Of a stretch of DNA of 64,000 bases, positions 27,770 to 38,501 are shown piece after piece. The notes beneath the pieces were generated by a model. The model had not been told where the DNA came from. It did not search any database and worked only from the letters and a program-made list of their open reading frames with translations. Each line of letters starts with the position of its first letter. Positions within the stretch are counted from its first letter, which is position 1. A program made the translations under genes and the position numbers. Source of the DNA: Seminavis robusta (Eukaryota; Bacillariophyta; Bacillariophyceae; Naviculales; Naviculaceae); assembly GCA_903772945.1 (NCBI GenBank), contig CAICTM010000217.1, forward strand, positions 1 to 64,000, given 5' to 3'.

Positions 27770-30511
27770 ATGACGAATACTACGCGTACCGCTGCCGTCC
27801 AACGAGAAAGCAGAATACGCTACGCCAATGTCGACGACGACGAGGAGTATCAACAAGAGGCGGAAGACGGACCGCAAAACCAGAGGCAAGGGCATGTCAT
27901 GGTCTTGTTACCACTCACAAGGCGCCAAGATGATGGAAGCAGAGAACTCCTCGAGTTTCGAGTACATGTACAAATAGCAGCCTTTCTCGCCAGCAAGCAT
28001 TTGGAGACGCGGGATGGAAGTGTCCTGCCACAGCTACCACGGCAACTGGATCGATGTAATTTCTCCATGACAACCACACATCACGACACTCAGTTCTCAC
28101 CCGTGGAAGCAGCAAGAAGTGTACTCAAATCTGAGTCGTTGCAAGCCAATAGCAATCAAACAGCACCACGGCCACAACAGAGACCATTCGCTATTTTGGG
28201 TGCGGGACGTTCCGCAGTGTCACAAAGCGTCAACCACCTCGGATATGCCATGGACATTCCTCAAATCAGCTCCTCCAGTACAGCACAATCCCTCGATGAA
28301 GCACCCTTGTTTGCCAGAACCATTCCAACGGTTGGAGATGCTCATGCTAGTATCTACTATTTGTATTCACTGGGAGTTCGGCATGTAGGACTGCTATTTG
28401 TCTCGGATGAATGGGGGCGGTCCTTTGAACAAGATCTCAAGTTCTTTGCCTACCAGTATGACATCACTTTGACGACTGTTCCATACAGCAAGCAAATCAA
28501 CCCAAAGGACACCGCCGACGTGTACCAAAATACAATGGAACAGCTCAAGCAATCACAACTCAAATACTTTATTTCCATACTGGATGCCTGGTCATGGAAA
28601 CCTTTAGTAAGGAGCGCCTATCAGCATGGCCTCATGGGGAATCCCGACAATCTATGGATTTTCCCCTATGCTGTTGAATTGACCGGGGAGGACTTTTCCC
28701 TCGACAGATCTACAGAGATGGATATAGCATTGGCTCTACACGGGACAGGAGTGGTCAACTTAGGGGTAAAGCCATATCCGCCACTAGATCATGCCATGGC
28801 CAACTTTGCCAGTGATCTGGGTCTGCAGCAAGAGGTCTTGTCAAGACAAGCGGAACCAGGACTTCTGGAGAACTATACATTTGGGGAACAACCAGGGCGG
28901 TCTCTGTATCAATATCTTACATATGATGCCATGATTGCCCTCGGGATAGCTGCCTGTGAATCAACGGGGCTGTTTACAGGACAAGAGTTCTATCAGAACC
29001 TGCTGAAGGCGGACTTTCTCGGGGCCTCTGGTAGGGTCCAACTTGACAATGTGACAGGAACAAGACTAGGGGCCAACCTGGAGTATCCCATTGTGAACCT
29101 TGTTTTGTCAGACTTCCTTGATAACAACACAACGTCAGCATCCTCGTCCAAAGTTCTGTTCTCCCAAAAAACTGTGGCCACTGTGGAAGTGTCACCAATA
29201 GTGGACAAAGCGGCTCCATTAAACAGCAGCATAAACCTTTTGCATCATCGACCATTTATCTATCATGACAACTCCACCGCACCACCATGTCCCTTGCCAC
29301 CACTCCAACAGAATCTCAATCTCATCCCACGTTGGGTAGTATGCTTTTGCTTGAGCCTCGGAGGGCTAGTCATGGTCATGTCGATTCTCTTTGCCATGTG
29401 GGTGTGGAACAATCGGGATAAATTCTCAGTCAGATCATCACAGCCACCCTTTCTGGTGCAGCTTTGCCTTGGAACTTTGCTCATGGCTGTTACGATTGTT
29501 CCGATGGGTTGGCAAGAGGGTTTGCCTGGCTTGGATGCTGCTTGTATGTCACTTCCTTGGACGTTCTGCATTGGCTTTGCACTAGCCGTTTCAGCCCTAT
29601 GGAGTAAAGCTTCCAGAATCTTGAAATTGATTGGATTGGGGAGGGAGCTTCGGAGAATAACAGTGAAGCCAAAAGATGTGATACGGCCTACCATGCTGCT
29701 TTTGGGGGTGAATATTGTCCTCTTGACTGCATGGACTTTGTCTCCCTTTCACATACGTTGGCATCGCATAATAGTGGAGGGCAGTGTGGATGCATTTGAT
29801 AGATTCACAGATTCCTATGGCATGTGCCGGCCAGACCACGGCCAATCGTATTTGTATCTGGCGGTTCCACTTGCCTTGGTGAACCTCGGAGCACTTGCAA
29901 TGGCAACAATTCAATCCTATCAAGCACGCCATGCTCCTTGGGAGCTGTCCGAAGCAGGCTACTTGCATGTTTCCCTGATCAGTCTAAGTGAAACAGTTCT
30001 TTTGGGTGGTAAGTTCCATTTTGTGTTGTCGCATCCTTACAGTAATGGTAATGTGGAATCACAAATGTTGACCAACCCATGTGCTGCTTTGCCACTTGTT
30101 AACGATCGTGCCTGGACAGTCCCCACTATTTTTGTAGTACTGGAGAATCCCACAGCTCTCTACTTGGTGGCATCCATAATCGTTTGCATTGGCTGTCTGG
30201 CCTTACTATTGCCAGTATTTATTCCAAAGTATCGGCAGCGTCATGCCCGTGTCCCCCCAGGAACAAGCCTGATGATGAATGCGGCAACATCAAATAGGCC
30301 ATCCCATCATATCTCGGGGACCACCATTGAAAGTGCCGGCATCTTTCACAGGTTTGGTAGTTGCCGGCCGGAGGGTGGGCAACGACGGCTGGTAAGAATT
30401 CTTGGTGACCGGTGCAAACAGAGATGTGCGTGCACTGGCGGTGGAAACAGTAAGGGGCAGGGATGGAACGATGAGATGGCAGTTTCAAAGATTGGGGAAT
30501 CTTCTTGCTAG
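27770..30511 (+). CDS. Class C (GABA-B receptor-like) GPCR, copy 2
   Basis: Exons 27770-30008 and 30120-30511 give 876 residues. The 111-nt intron starts GTAAGT and ends CAG; it is a multiple of three and has no stop in frame, so an unspliced transcript would add 37 residues inside the last helix region. Splicing joins GGT-G to TC-CCC and restores GVPTIFVVLENPTALYLVA, as in copy 1. The architecture is the same: ligand-binding bilobe (TQFSPVEAAR, ISSSSTAQSLDEAPLFARTI, GDAHASIYYLYSLGVRHVGL), then seven helices with FLVQLCLGTLLMAVTIVPMG and WTFCIGFALAVSALWSKASR. The Cys-rich, basic C-terminus differs from copy 1. No signal peptide is apparent. Long stretches are nearly identical to copy 1 at DNA level (for example around 28735-28800), suggesting recent duplication or gene conversion. 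Confidence 0.85.
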   Translation: MTNTTRTAAVQRESRIRYANVDDDEEYQQEAEDGPQNQRQGHVMVLLPLTRRQDDGSRELLEFRVHVQIAAFLASKHLETRDGSVLPQLPRQLDRCNFSMTTTHHDTQFSPVEAARSVLKSESLQANSNQTAPRPQQRPFAILGAGRSAVSQSVNHLGYAMDIPQISSSSTAQSLDEAPLFARTIPTVGDAHASIYYLYSLGVRHVGLLFVSDEWGRSFEQDLKFFAYQYDITLTTVPYSKQINPKDTADVYQNTMEQLKQSQLKYFISILDAWSWKPLVRSAYQHGLMGNPDNLWIFPYAVELTGEDFSLDRSTEMDIALALHGTGVVNLGVKPYPPLDHAMANFASDLGLQQEVLSRQAEPGLLENYTFGEQPGRSLYQYLTYDAMIALGIAACESTGLFTGQEFYQNLLKADFLGASGRVQLDNVTGTRLGANLEYPIVNLVLSDFLDNNTTSASSSKVLFSQKTVATVEVSPIVDKAAPLNSSINLLHHRPFIYHDNSTAPPCPLPPLQQNLNLIPRWVVCFCLSLGGLVMVMSILFAMWVWNNRDKFSVRSSQPPFLVQLCLGTLLMAVTIVPMGWQEGLPGLDAACMSLPWTFCIGFALAVSALWSKASRILKLIGLGRELRRITVKPKDVIRPTMLLLGVNIVLLTAWTLSPFHIRWHRIIVEGSVDAFDRFTDSYGMCRPDHGQSYLYLAVPLALVNLGALAMATIQSYQARHAPWELSEAGYLHVSLISLSETVLLGGKFHFVLSHPYSNGNVESQMLTNPCAALPLVNDRAWTVPTIFVVLENPTALYLVASIIVCIGCLALLLPVFIPKYRQRHARVPPGTSLMMNAATSNRPSHHISGTTIESAGIFHRFGSCRPEGGQRRLVRILGDRCKQRCACTGGGNSKGQGWNDEMAVSKIGESSC

Positions 30512-30969
30512 GTCCTGAAAAAACAATCCGATGCACAAGTATTTGATTCTTGCAAGCTAGCCATCCAAATATTCCGCTGATGCCTTGATCATATGTGGCA
30601 ATCTGACCATGGTGACGCTGCTGGAACCGACCTTCCAAAGTTGACAATCTGGCCTTGGCCTTGGTCGGGGCGGCTCTTTTTCTCCTCATGCAGCCGCAAC
30701 GACAGAGCCAATGAGTGAACGATTGTCAATGACAGCCACGGAAACGGCGTTGTATACATGGCTGTTTCGCGGCGGGTTGATGGACAGAATGGGCCACGCA
30801 TGCATCGACAGAGCAGTCCTCGGGGCAACGTAGCTACTTTTGTGGGGGGCATGATCCAGCAACTGGCTGATTGGTTTCACCGTTCGAACTATACAGACTA
30901 CTTCACGTATCGATCGTACAGTACAGTACGGTACAAGCTAGTGTTTTAAAATGCATACATTGTTTCATT
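30512..30969. other. Intergenic region between converging genes
   Basis: No gene is seen. A short patch of GTAC/TACGGTAC words occurs at 30914-30932. Confidence 0.35.
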
Positions 30970-32805
30970 TCATTCTTGTTGCCACTCCTCACATTGCTGT
31001 TTCCATGACTGATAGAGTCGAATGGACCGCAGCGCCAAATGTTCGACGAGCTGTAGGAACAAGAGGGCACAGACGCGACTCCCGTGCACATGTTTGGGTG
31101 CCACCCGTCCTCCCATGTCGTTCATACTGACATCTTGTTCTTCATCATTGTCGTCATCATCCTGCGATGATATCATCATCATGGTGGTCAAATCCAAATT
31201 GGATCGTCCAATCATTCCCTTGTCCAACTGTCCTCCGTAATCTTCGGCTGGCATTTCTCTGGGCGAATGGGCAACGACGGATGCCAATTCGAGAATGTGC
31301 TTTCGAACCTTGACGAGTTCGGCCTTGAGTTCGGTAAAGGCGGCTTCATTTTTTACATTGTCGTTGTCGTTATCGTGGTGATGTGTCGTCGTGGTTGTCA
31401 ACATGATTCTTATCAAGGTTCCAATGCGCGCGAGTTGATTAATGTGTGTGGCACTAAAGTTGTGTTTTGGATCGTTTCGTACAATGCCATCGAGTAGTAC
31501 GACAGTGTTTTGAATGCGTAGGGCTCTTGCGAGAATATTGTTGACATGGGTCCGATAGTGTTGCAATTCGAGGCTGCTGCTATTGTTATTGGAGGATGAG
31601 GAAGAGGAAGAAGACGAAAAGAATCGAAAGGGATCATATGTCAAGTTGTTGAGTTGTGTCTTGATGATTCGAAACTGGTTGATTGCAGATTCGTATTTGG
31701 CAAGTGCAACTTCGGCGTGATTTTCGTTGTTGTTTGCCGTGTTTGCCGTGTTGTTGTTGGTGTGGTCCTGTTGTTTCCAGAGTCGTGACTTATCGGAGAG
31801 TCGTTCTCGAATGGATTTCTGTAGATTGTGCGGATGATTTTGGACTCGACTAACATGAGGGGGTGATCCCACATAGGCAGTTTCCGAGAATGAATCGGCA
31901 GCATAGTGCAGTACGGCTTCGGCAGCTTCTCCCGCCCACTGAAGTTGCAATTTGATTTTGTGTTGAATGATGGTCTTTGTGGATCTTGGAAATATGGACA
32001 CTGACAACCCCGCTCCAATGAAGCAGCCCACAATGACATTGGTGACTCTCCAGCGTGCCTTGCGCCATTTGGGTTCGGATTCCGAGTAGAATGGCAAAAT
32101 GCTAATGTAGAAGGTCAACAGACTGAGGATGCAGGCGTAGTTGTACTTGGCGATAATTTTGGGGCCTCCCTTCTTGCCTTTGACTTGGAACTGCAGGGCT
32201 CCCCAACAAATCACAAACGTGTAGATGGAGATGCAAGCTATCAAAAAGGCAGATTGACCCACTGGGTTGGAATTATCCCTTGAATTCAGGTGCTGTTGAG
32301 AAGAGGTATCTTGCTGTTCATCCTCATACAGAATTTGATCGGTATCGTGTGTCTTGTAGAGTATGAGCAAGGACAGGAATCCGCAGGAAATACCCGAGAA
32401 AGCGCCAATGATGGTTCCATAAAGACGTTGCAGACTCTTTTCCACCACCGAAGCCGCATCCAAACTGGTAGGAAACCAACACACAAACAGTACCGTCACT
32501 ACCACCCAAAATGCTTGCGGCATGAATTCGTCTCCTGGCGAACGCAGCAAGATGAAAAAGGATGCGATTGTGATGCAAAGCGTCATTCGAACGCCAAAGT
32601 ACACTGCGTCACGGTCGATCCAATCCAGATCCATAATGTCAACCTTCTCCTTGTGCTTGTCATCTTGATCTTCATGGCTCTTATTGCCACTGCCATTGCC
32701 ATTCAAGGGTTCTGTTCTAAGTGCTGCAGGTGGCAGCAGTGGAATGGTTTCACTCAAGTTATTGTGATGGGCGGCCATAACAGCATTGGCGTCGGAATGG
32801 ACCAT
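30970..32805 (-). CDS. ALMT/FUSC-type anion-transporter-like membrane protein
   Basis: A single exon of 611 residues. After an acidic/Asn-rich N-terminus, about six helices form the membrane domain: VRMTLCITIASFFILLRS, AFWVVVTVLFVCWFP, LYGTIIGAFSGISCGFLSLL, AFLIACISIYTFVICWGALQ, YNYACILSLLTFYISILPF and TNVIVGCFIGAGLSVSIFPR. The PQAFW segment after helix 1 and the IGA..G pattern are typical of the aluminium-activated malate transporter/FUSC group, whose plant members are malate or anion channels. The long C-terminal half is helical and cytosolic, with Ser/Asn-rich inserts and an Asp-rich stretch (SSQDDDDNDEEQD). A transporter role is inferred from the family; the substrate is unknown. Confidence 0.75.
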   Translation of the reverse strand: MVHSDANAVMAAHHNNLSETIPLLPPAALRTEPLNGNGSGNKSHEDQDDKHKEKVDIMDLDWIDRDAVYFGVRMTLCITIASFFILLRSPGDEFMPQAFWVVVTVLFVCWFPTSLDAASVVEKSLQRLYGTIIGAFSGISCGFLSLLILYKTHDTDQILYEDEQQDTSSQQHLNSRDNSNPVGQSAFLIACISIYTFVICWGALQFQVKGKKGGPKIIAKYNYACILSLLTFYISILPFYSESEPKWRKARWRVTNVIVGCFIGAGLSVSIFPRSTKTIIQHKIKLQLQWAGEAAEAVLHYAADSFSETAYVGSPPHVSRVQNHPHNLQKSIRERLSDKSRLWKQQDHTNNNTANTANNNENHAEVALAKYESAINQFRIIKTQLNNLTYDPFRFFSSSSSSSSSNNNSSSLELQHYRTHVNNILARALRIQNTVVLLDGIVRNDPKHNFSATHINQLARIGTLIRIMLTTTTTHHHDNDNDNVKNEAAFTELKAELVKVRKHILELASVVAHSPREMPAEDYGGQLDKGMIGRSNLDLTTMMMISSQDDDDNDEEQDVSMNDMGGRVAPKHVHGSRVCALLFLQLVEHLALRSIRLYQSWKQQCEEWQQE

Positions 32806-34284
32806 CTTCCCTGATCTCTTGGGTATTTAGTATCTCCGCTGCCGTCAAGAAATGAGAAGTCGAGCTTGGTCTTTGTTGTGTGTCACCCAGGCACAAAGGA
32901 CGCTGCTTGTCGTCACATCCTCACCGACCACGTTATTGAGAAAGATCCAATCGAATCGACTGTCACTCAGTCGAGTCGAGTCAGATTCGAATCACAATCG
33001 ATTGATCGGAGTTGCGGGAATACCTGTTTTACCTGTTCATCAGGCAGTTCCAACTGTTTTCTTTTGGAAGAATGACTGAAAAGAGAAGAATGACACAATC
33101 TGGAAGGATGACACAATCTGGAAGAAAGACACAATCTGGAAGGCTCTACGTAAAAACACGTAGCAATTAGTACCAGGAAAAGTAATCTGGAAGAATGACA
33201 CAATATGGAAGAATGACACAAAATAGAAGCATGACTCAAAGTGGAAGATTAACACAATTTGCTGGTGACCCTCAAAAAGGAACTGCTCCAAGAGCGGTTC
33301 CCCGCAACTCCATCGATGATCGTTGAACTTCGCGGCGCCTCAGTGACAACGCAGCGAAGACACAAAGACGACAAAATGACAACACGACGACCAACCTCAA
33401 TCCTTGCCCTTTGCTTGTCTGTGTGGATTGAATGGTATGTACAGTATACAAAAGTTGGACGCAAGAAGGGATTACGCAAGTGAGACGTGCACGTTGATGC
33501 AGCTATCCCGCATGTCCCTACAATCCAAGCAAAGCAAACGTACTGAGGCCTTGATCCAGGAAATTTAGCATAGCCAACGGGACATACAGGAAACACCAAA
33601 GAAAGCACAAGGTATCAACACTAGCTAGCTATAGTCTACATGGGATAAACAACGCACTGGTTTAGTGACTAATATTCTAAAGAGAAGCTGATTGGGTGTT
33701 TGTGAGTTCTGGTTCCACCCGCCATAGCAAGGCAAGTGGCTGTTGCTGTGCATCCAGGTCACTGCAGCAATATTTTCAGACAGTACTTTCACATCTGTTG
33801 GATAAGGAGGTCAAGGTGGAGTAGAGCAGTAGTCTCCTCCGCCATCTTCAAACTTGTTGATGTTCTTTGGTTGCTACCGTACCTCTACGAGTATCTAGCT
33901 ACGCTCCAACATCACTTTCAATACTCTAGTAGACCCCGTTTGGTTCTCTAAACCCCTCGTATTGTTGCACGAACTGGCCAAATATGTGGTAGCCAATGCT
34001 GGGACTGCGTCGAGTCACTCAGTCTTCGGTCCACGGTGACAGGACTCCACTCAACTACACACCGACCGTGGTCTCCATTGTTCCAAGGAGAGGATGTCCT
34101 TTCAAGTTCGCTATTCATTTCTGCAGCTCCCTCGCTGATCTCACCAGTCTGGCTAGCCAGCTTGGCTGTTATGCTTAGCTTTACTCTATGTCTATACTCC
34201 TTTCGTCGAGCCCTCCTCGTCATCTATCTCTACCACAGACGCTGTTCCAAAGGCATCATCTACCCTTCATCTTAGTTAGGGCCG
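32806..34284. other. Intergenic region with a minisatellite
   Basis: No gene is supported. A short-unit minisatellite lies at 33066-33260. The rest shows only short open frames. Confidence 0.4.
33066..33260 (+). repeat. Minisatellite of ~18-bp units
   Basis: Units close to gaatgacacaatctggaa are repeated about nine times with increasing divergence. They are interrupted at about 33144-33186 by a segment that contains the small palindrome ctacgt...acgtag. Confidence 0.75.
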
Positions 34285-35040
34285 CTACTCACCATCGACC
34301 AAGATGCGAATATCTCCATTGACGGGATCGTTCGAGTTGATGCTAGCACTCGAATAGGGAGTGGTCTCCGCATTGCCCGTGATACGTCCAGGAACCGCCC
34401 AGTATCCACCCAATAGTTCGCCCGTCGGTCCATCAAAGAGAATAATGTGGGCACACTCGTGATCCGCTCCCGCAATACCACCACTCCCATGGAGCGTGTA
34501 GGAAACTGGCGTATCGGGACGACTCAAGAGAATCTCACTTCCCACCTTGGCGACGACGTAGCGATTGCCCGAGTCGTTGTGGATTTCACGGCTCACGTCG
34601 GCGCGATCGCATTCGTCCAAACTGTGACAGGGACCGCAATCGGAAATGTCTCCATATTCTTTACTGTCATTGGCATTGGCGGCATCGAGACCTGCCTGGA
34701 ACATTGGATCCGTAGTACCACCTGGAGGATTGGGAACCACGCCCTGTCGCGCTAGCTGCTGTGATTCTCCTTCATTGCCCGCTGCGAAGGCAATCGGGGT
34801 CTTTTGTTCCATGCCAGCTGGCTCCACCTCATCGTCGACGCCATTAAAGAATCGGGCCAGAGCGGTTTTCCAGCCAAGCTGCCTATGGCCCGTGCTGCCA
34901 GCACGAAGGCCCCCCAGAGGTGCATTCTCGTGAACGGCGTGGGCGAGTTTGTTCAGCTGTGTTGTCCCGTCGGTACCGGTGGCATGTGAGGTAGATGCCA
35001 TGACGAGGGCGAGCAAAGGTGCGGTGATTTGGATCTTCAT
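34285..35040 (-). CDS. Secreted protein of unknown function
   Basis: The protein has 251 residues. The N-terminus is a clear signal peptide (MKIQITAPLLALVMASTSHA). The mature part has a Gly/Ala/Asn-rich middle, a Cys motif SDCGPCHSLDECDRADVSRE, and a beta-rich segment with VAKVGSEILL, SYTLHGSGGIAGADHECAHI and ILFDGPTGELLGGYW. The stop codon comes directly after GGTGAGT, which is a good 5' splice site (intron starting GTGAGT after ILVDG), so the true protein may continue in a further exon to the left that I could not identify. No domain is recognised. Secretion is supported by the signal peptide and the Cys content. Confidence 0.65.
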   Translation of the reverse strand: MKIQITAPLLALVMASTSHATGTDGTTQLNKLAHAVHENAPLGGLRAGSTGHRQLGWKTALARFFNGVDDEVEPAGMEQKTPIAFAAGNEGESQQLARQGVVPNPPGGTTDPMFQAGLDAANANDSKEYGDISDCGPCHSLDECDRADVSREIHNDSGNRYVVAKVGSEILLSRPDTPVSYTLHGSGGIAGADHECAHIILFDGPTGELLGGYWAVPGRITGNAETTPYSSASINSNDPVNGDIRILVDGE

Positions 35041-35752
35041 GTTGGCCTTTTTGGTTTGCTTAACTACTAGTAATGGATTTACTTATGTTTGAAAGTTTCT
35101 TTGTAGGAGTGGATGGTGCTGGCGAGAGAGGTGCGGTGATTGTGCGTAGTTGTTTGGTGGCTTGTATTTGTTGTTTGGTTTTGTGTGTGTTGCTGTTTGG
35201 TTTTGTGAGCTTGGGATCGATGAAGCCGAAACATCCTCCGTCCTCCCTGACTTGCAAACTTCACCACCCTCAGTTCAGTTTTAACTTGACTGCATATATC
35301 ATATATCGGAACATGCCAATCGACGTATCGGCGAACTTAACTCCATCATCAACGTTGTTTACCGGTATCCTGCTTGCATCAATTGCATGGTGCTCAGATC
35401 CGTGGTTGTCTCTCTTGTGGATGTTCCGATCGTGGGGCTTGACCGAGGAAGCTGCCTTTTCAACGGTCAAATCTGTAACGGTAGGTGGATAACCTTTACT
35501 GGTATTTCCAGCGCTTCATTTTAGAGATACAAATTCCCTTATCTGGTGATACATGGCTTGGTTTAGCTGAGGAGTGAAAAGATCCAACGCATGCCTAGTT
35601 CGTGGCAAACCAGTACCAGAGCTACGTGTGGCATACAGCGGTGTCTGTTTCCCGACACGATTGAATTCACTCCGTTTTACTCCGTTTTTCCTTTTTGTGG
35701 GATCATCATTTTCCCACTTTGATCGGTGTCAGAAGAAAAATAATAGTTGACC
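35041..35752. other. Divergent intergenic region
   Basis: It lies between the secreted-protein gene and the protease gene. The GT-rich part gives a hydrophobic open frame (35073-35492) that I do not accept as a gene. Confidence 0.35.
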
Positions 35753-37238
35753 ATGAAGATCCAAGGTACGGTATGCAGCCAAGGGCTCTCCGTTGACAAG
35801 AGATGATGTTGTGTCCATGTCGTCCTCGTGGAAAGGGATCATCGATTGGGTTGTTGGTGGCTCAGCTTGGCTGGGTTCAGTTCTTTTAAAAGAGGCAGGA
35901 TCTAGCGATCTAGCCCATGGGTACATCGTAGCTTTGGGTCATTTGTGGTGTCTGAGCTCACGAGTCTTATCTAACGTTATCTTATCTGCTGTATTTTCTT
36001 TATCTGATTCAGGAGCTCTCTTGTTACTTTGTTCGTTTGCCCGTGGCGTGGGTGCCCAGCAGGAAGAAGGCACGAAATCCTTCAAGGTTCCTCTGCACAA
36101 GCGTCCCGATTCGGAACTGATTGCGGCTCATTTGAAGCGTGAACGAGATGCGCTCTTGTTGTTGAACCGCCTAGGCGAAAATTCTGCTGAAGAAGAAGAC
36201 CGTCAATTGCGTGGAATTTCCTTGAAGCAGCAGCATTCCCTCCAAAAGGGAGAATCGGAATCCATCAAGGATTATGCCAATGCCCAATATTACGGTAGCA
36301 TCACTTTGGGAACTCCTCCTCAATCCTTTGAAGTCATTTTTGATACTGGCAGTAGCAATCTATGGGTCCCCAAGGTGGGATGCACGCATTGTGGAAATCC
36401 AATTTTTGGACGCAAACACAAATACGATCATGCCGCTTCGAGTTCCTACAAGGAAGACAATGGAGACTTTGAAATCATGTACGGAAGTGGATCCGTCCGT
36501 GGATTCTTTTCACTCGATAGTGTCACGCTAGCGGATGATATTACTATTTCGGGACAACGTTTTGCCGAAGTTCAGGATGCCGGTGGATTGGGTTTTGCCT
36601 ATGCCTTGGGCAAATTTGATGGTATCCTCGGACTGGGATTCACTTCCATTAGTATCGACAAGACTCCCACGGTATTTGAAAATGCCATTAACCAGAATCT
36701 ACTCGATCAGCCCATCTTCTCCTTTTACTTGGGAGACAATGGTCCCGGCGAATTGACATTTGGAGCCTACGATCCCGACAAATTCACTGGTGATTTGACC
36801 TACGTCAAACTTCAAAGTGCCACCTACTGGCAGATTGCCTTGGATCAAGCTACTGCAGGATCCAGTTACTCGTCGGCCACCAACATGACGGCCATTGTCG
36901 ATTCGGGAACTTCCTTGATTGCCGGTCCCAAAGCAGAAATTACCAAATTGGCCGCCGCCGTGGGAGCCAAACCCAATATCATGGGAGAATACACCATTGA
37001 CTGCAAGACGTTGGATCAGGTGCCCGATATTACCTTCAAGATTGCTGGTAAGGACTACAGCATCAAGGGCAAGGATGCCGTCATTCAAGCCCAAGGAACT
37101 TGTCTCTTTGCGTTCATGGGAATCGACTTTCCTCCTCCTGGACCCCAATGGATTTTGGGCGATGTGTTCATGAGGCAATACTACACCGTCTTTAACTACG
37201 TCGACCAGACTATTGGATTTGCGGATGTCAAGAAATAG
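35753..37238 (+). CDS. Pepsin-like (A1 family) aspartyl protease, secretory
   Basis: Exons 35753-35765 (13 nt) and 36013-37238 give 412 residues. The long open frame alone would start without a signal peptide; splicing ATG AAG ATC CAA G (followed by GTACGG) to the acceptor TGATTCAG at 36012 yields MKIQGALLLLCSFARGVGAQ, a proper signal peptide. A pro-segment (VPLHKR ... LRGISLKQ) precedes the mature enzyme. Catalytic motifs: FDTGSSNLWVP with D115, the flap Tyr in MYGSGSVRGFFS, and VDSGTSL with D301. Six or so Cys residues sit in the cathepsin-D-like pattern (CTHCG, CKTLDQ, GTC). There is no plant-specific saposin insert and no membrane anchor. It should work in a vacuole/lysosome or outside the cell at acid pH, as the family does. 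Confidence 0.9.
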
Positions 37239-37870
37239 AAACACACAATCGCAACCAAACCAATCTATCAGCACGGATGCAAAAGAGAGAGCGAATGGAT
37301 GGAAATAAATGCACGAAATGACGATGAGATTGCAATTCACTGGATGAAAGAATCGTAGGAACTTCACGAGGGAGTGGGCTTTTGTTGTTTGGTTGAACAC
37401 TGAAATCCACTTTTGCACAATCTACATACAAAAACCAGGAGGAGATTGCTAGGCTAGCTAGCTAGGTGGGTGTAGCCAGATCCTCTTGACTTAATGATTA
37501 AAAAACCTTACTACGAATTGGAACTTCAACTTACCTTCTCCGATCGAGTTGACAACACTGGTATTTTGTTCGGCTGGTTAGCAGATCTCCATGTCTACTA
37601 GCAAGTTCGAGACCCCTTGAAATAAACACGGAAGAGTTCCGAGTGGCAAAGCAACCAGCACGACCGATGACGGAAGTCATGTTATTACTTCTCGCTAGTG
37701 GTATTTTAATACCTGGCTGAACCAAACGGAGCTGGCAAAACACGAGTAAGGCCCGGCTACTTGAGCTAGCGAATGATATCACGTCTGTCTCCGGCAGCAC
37801 CTAATTATCAGTAGTTGCAGCCAACCTCTTTTGGCAGCTAGATCCTACCGGTAGTCCTTTTAATGCACAG
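37239..37870. other. Intergenic region between converging genes
   Basis: No gene is seen. It has several TAGC(T) runs (gctaggctagctagctagg at 37449-37467). Confidence 0.35.
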
Positions 37871-38254
37871 CTACGGTAGCGGTAGTGACAAGCTGGTAGC
37901 CTGCAGAAAAGTTCGACGTTGCTCCTTCCTGAGGGTCCCTGTTACATCCACAATGATTCCACTCTTGACGATCTTCTCCTCTTCTTGTGATGAACTGATG
38001 TTTTCCTTGGCATCATGATCCCCATCATCCACAATCACGATGCCCGCTGGAGCTTCTGGAGGTAGACGAACAATCAACTTGGCGCCATTGTGAGCAATGT
38101 CCACTCGTCCTAGTTCCTTATCCACCAATACGGCTGTTCCCCTAACAGTTATGACAGTATTCCGCCTCTTCAAGAAGTCAGCACTGTGCAAGACGGCTTC
38201 TCGCGGCGTGTAGATGATAGCGCTATTAGGATTAGTAGAAGTGCTGTCTGCCAT
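37871..38254 (-). CDS. Small OB-fold-like protein (possibly RPA3-like)
   Basis: The protein has 127 residues from the ATG at 38254, which has a strong context (accATGg); the frame is open to another ATG at 38323. The predicted core is a five-strand pattern: NTVITVRGTAVLVDKELGRV, DIAHNGAKLIVRLP, AGIVIVDD, and KIVKSGIIVDVTGTL, ending in a basic C-terminus. Strand order and length (about 110-130) fit the small subunit of replication protein A or related OB-fold proteins, in which the second strand carries V.GxVxxVD. Sequence identity to named members is not evident by eye, so the family call is tentative. An acidic loop with Ser/Glu (SSSQEEEK) interrupts the last strands. Confidence 0.45.
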   Translation of the reverse strand: MADSTSTNPNSAIIYTPREAVLHSADFLKRRNTVITVRGTAVLVDKELGRVDIAHNGAKLIVRLPPEAPAGIVIVDDGDHDAKENISSSQEEEKIVKSGIIVDVTGTLRKEQRRTFLQATSLSLPLP

Positions 38255-38501
38255 GGTCGATGAATGCGTGCTTTGCTTTTGCAAGTTGTGAGGAGAGGTC
38301 AAACCACATTGGATCCAAGACATTCAGTCGTTCATCATTGGATCTTTGCGTTGGGCGATCCTCACATCACTGAAGAGGAACTCAAATCCACATCCTACCA
38401 TCCAGAGCACCCATTCATATCCTCTTCTTTCATCGGTTGTACTGTATGGCATAGCTAAGAACAAGGCTTTTAGCAACTGTCACGAACAACCTCTTAGTAA
38501 C

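Noticed and set aside
35073-35492. Frame of 139 residues with hydrophobic Cys/Val-rich segments
   Set aside because: Arises from GT-rich DNA in a divergent promoter region; no domain and no conservation signal visible.
35793-35817. Upstream start for the aspartyl protease from the continuous frame
   Set aside because: The first codon is TTG and the ATG at 35817 gives no signal peptide; the spliced 13-nt exon explains the start better.
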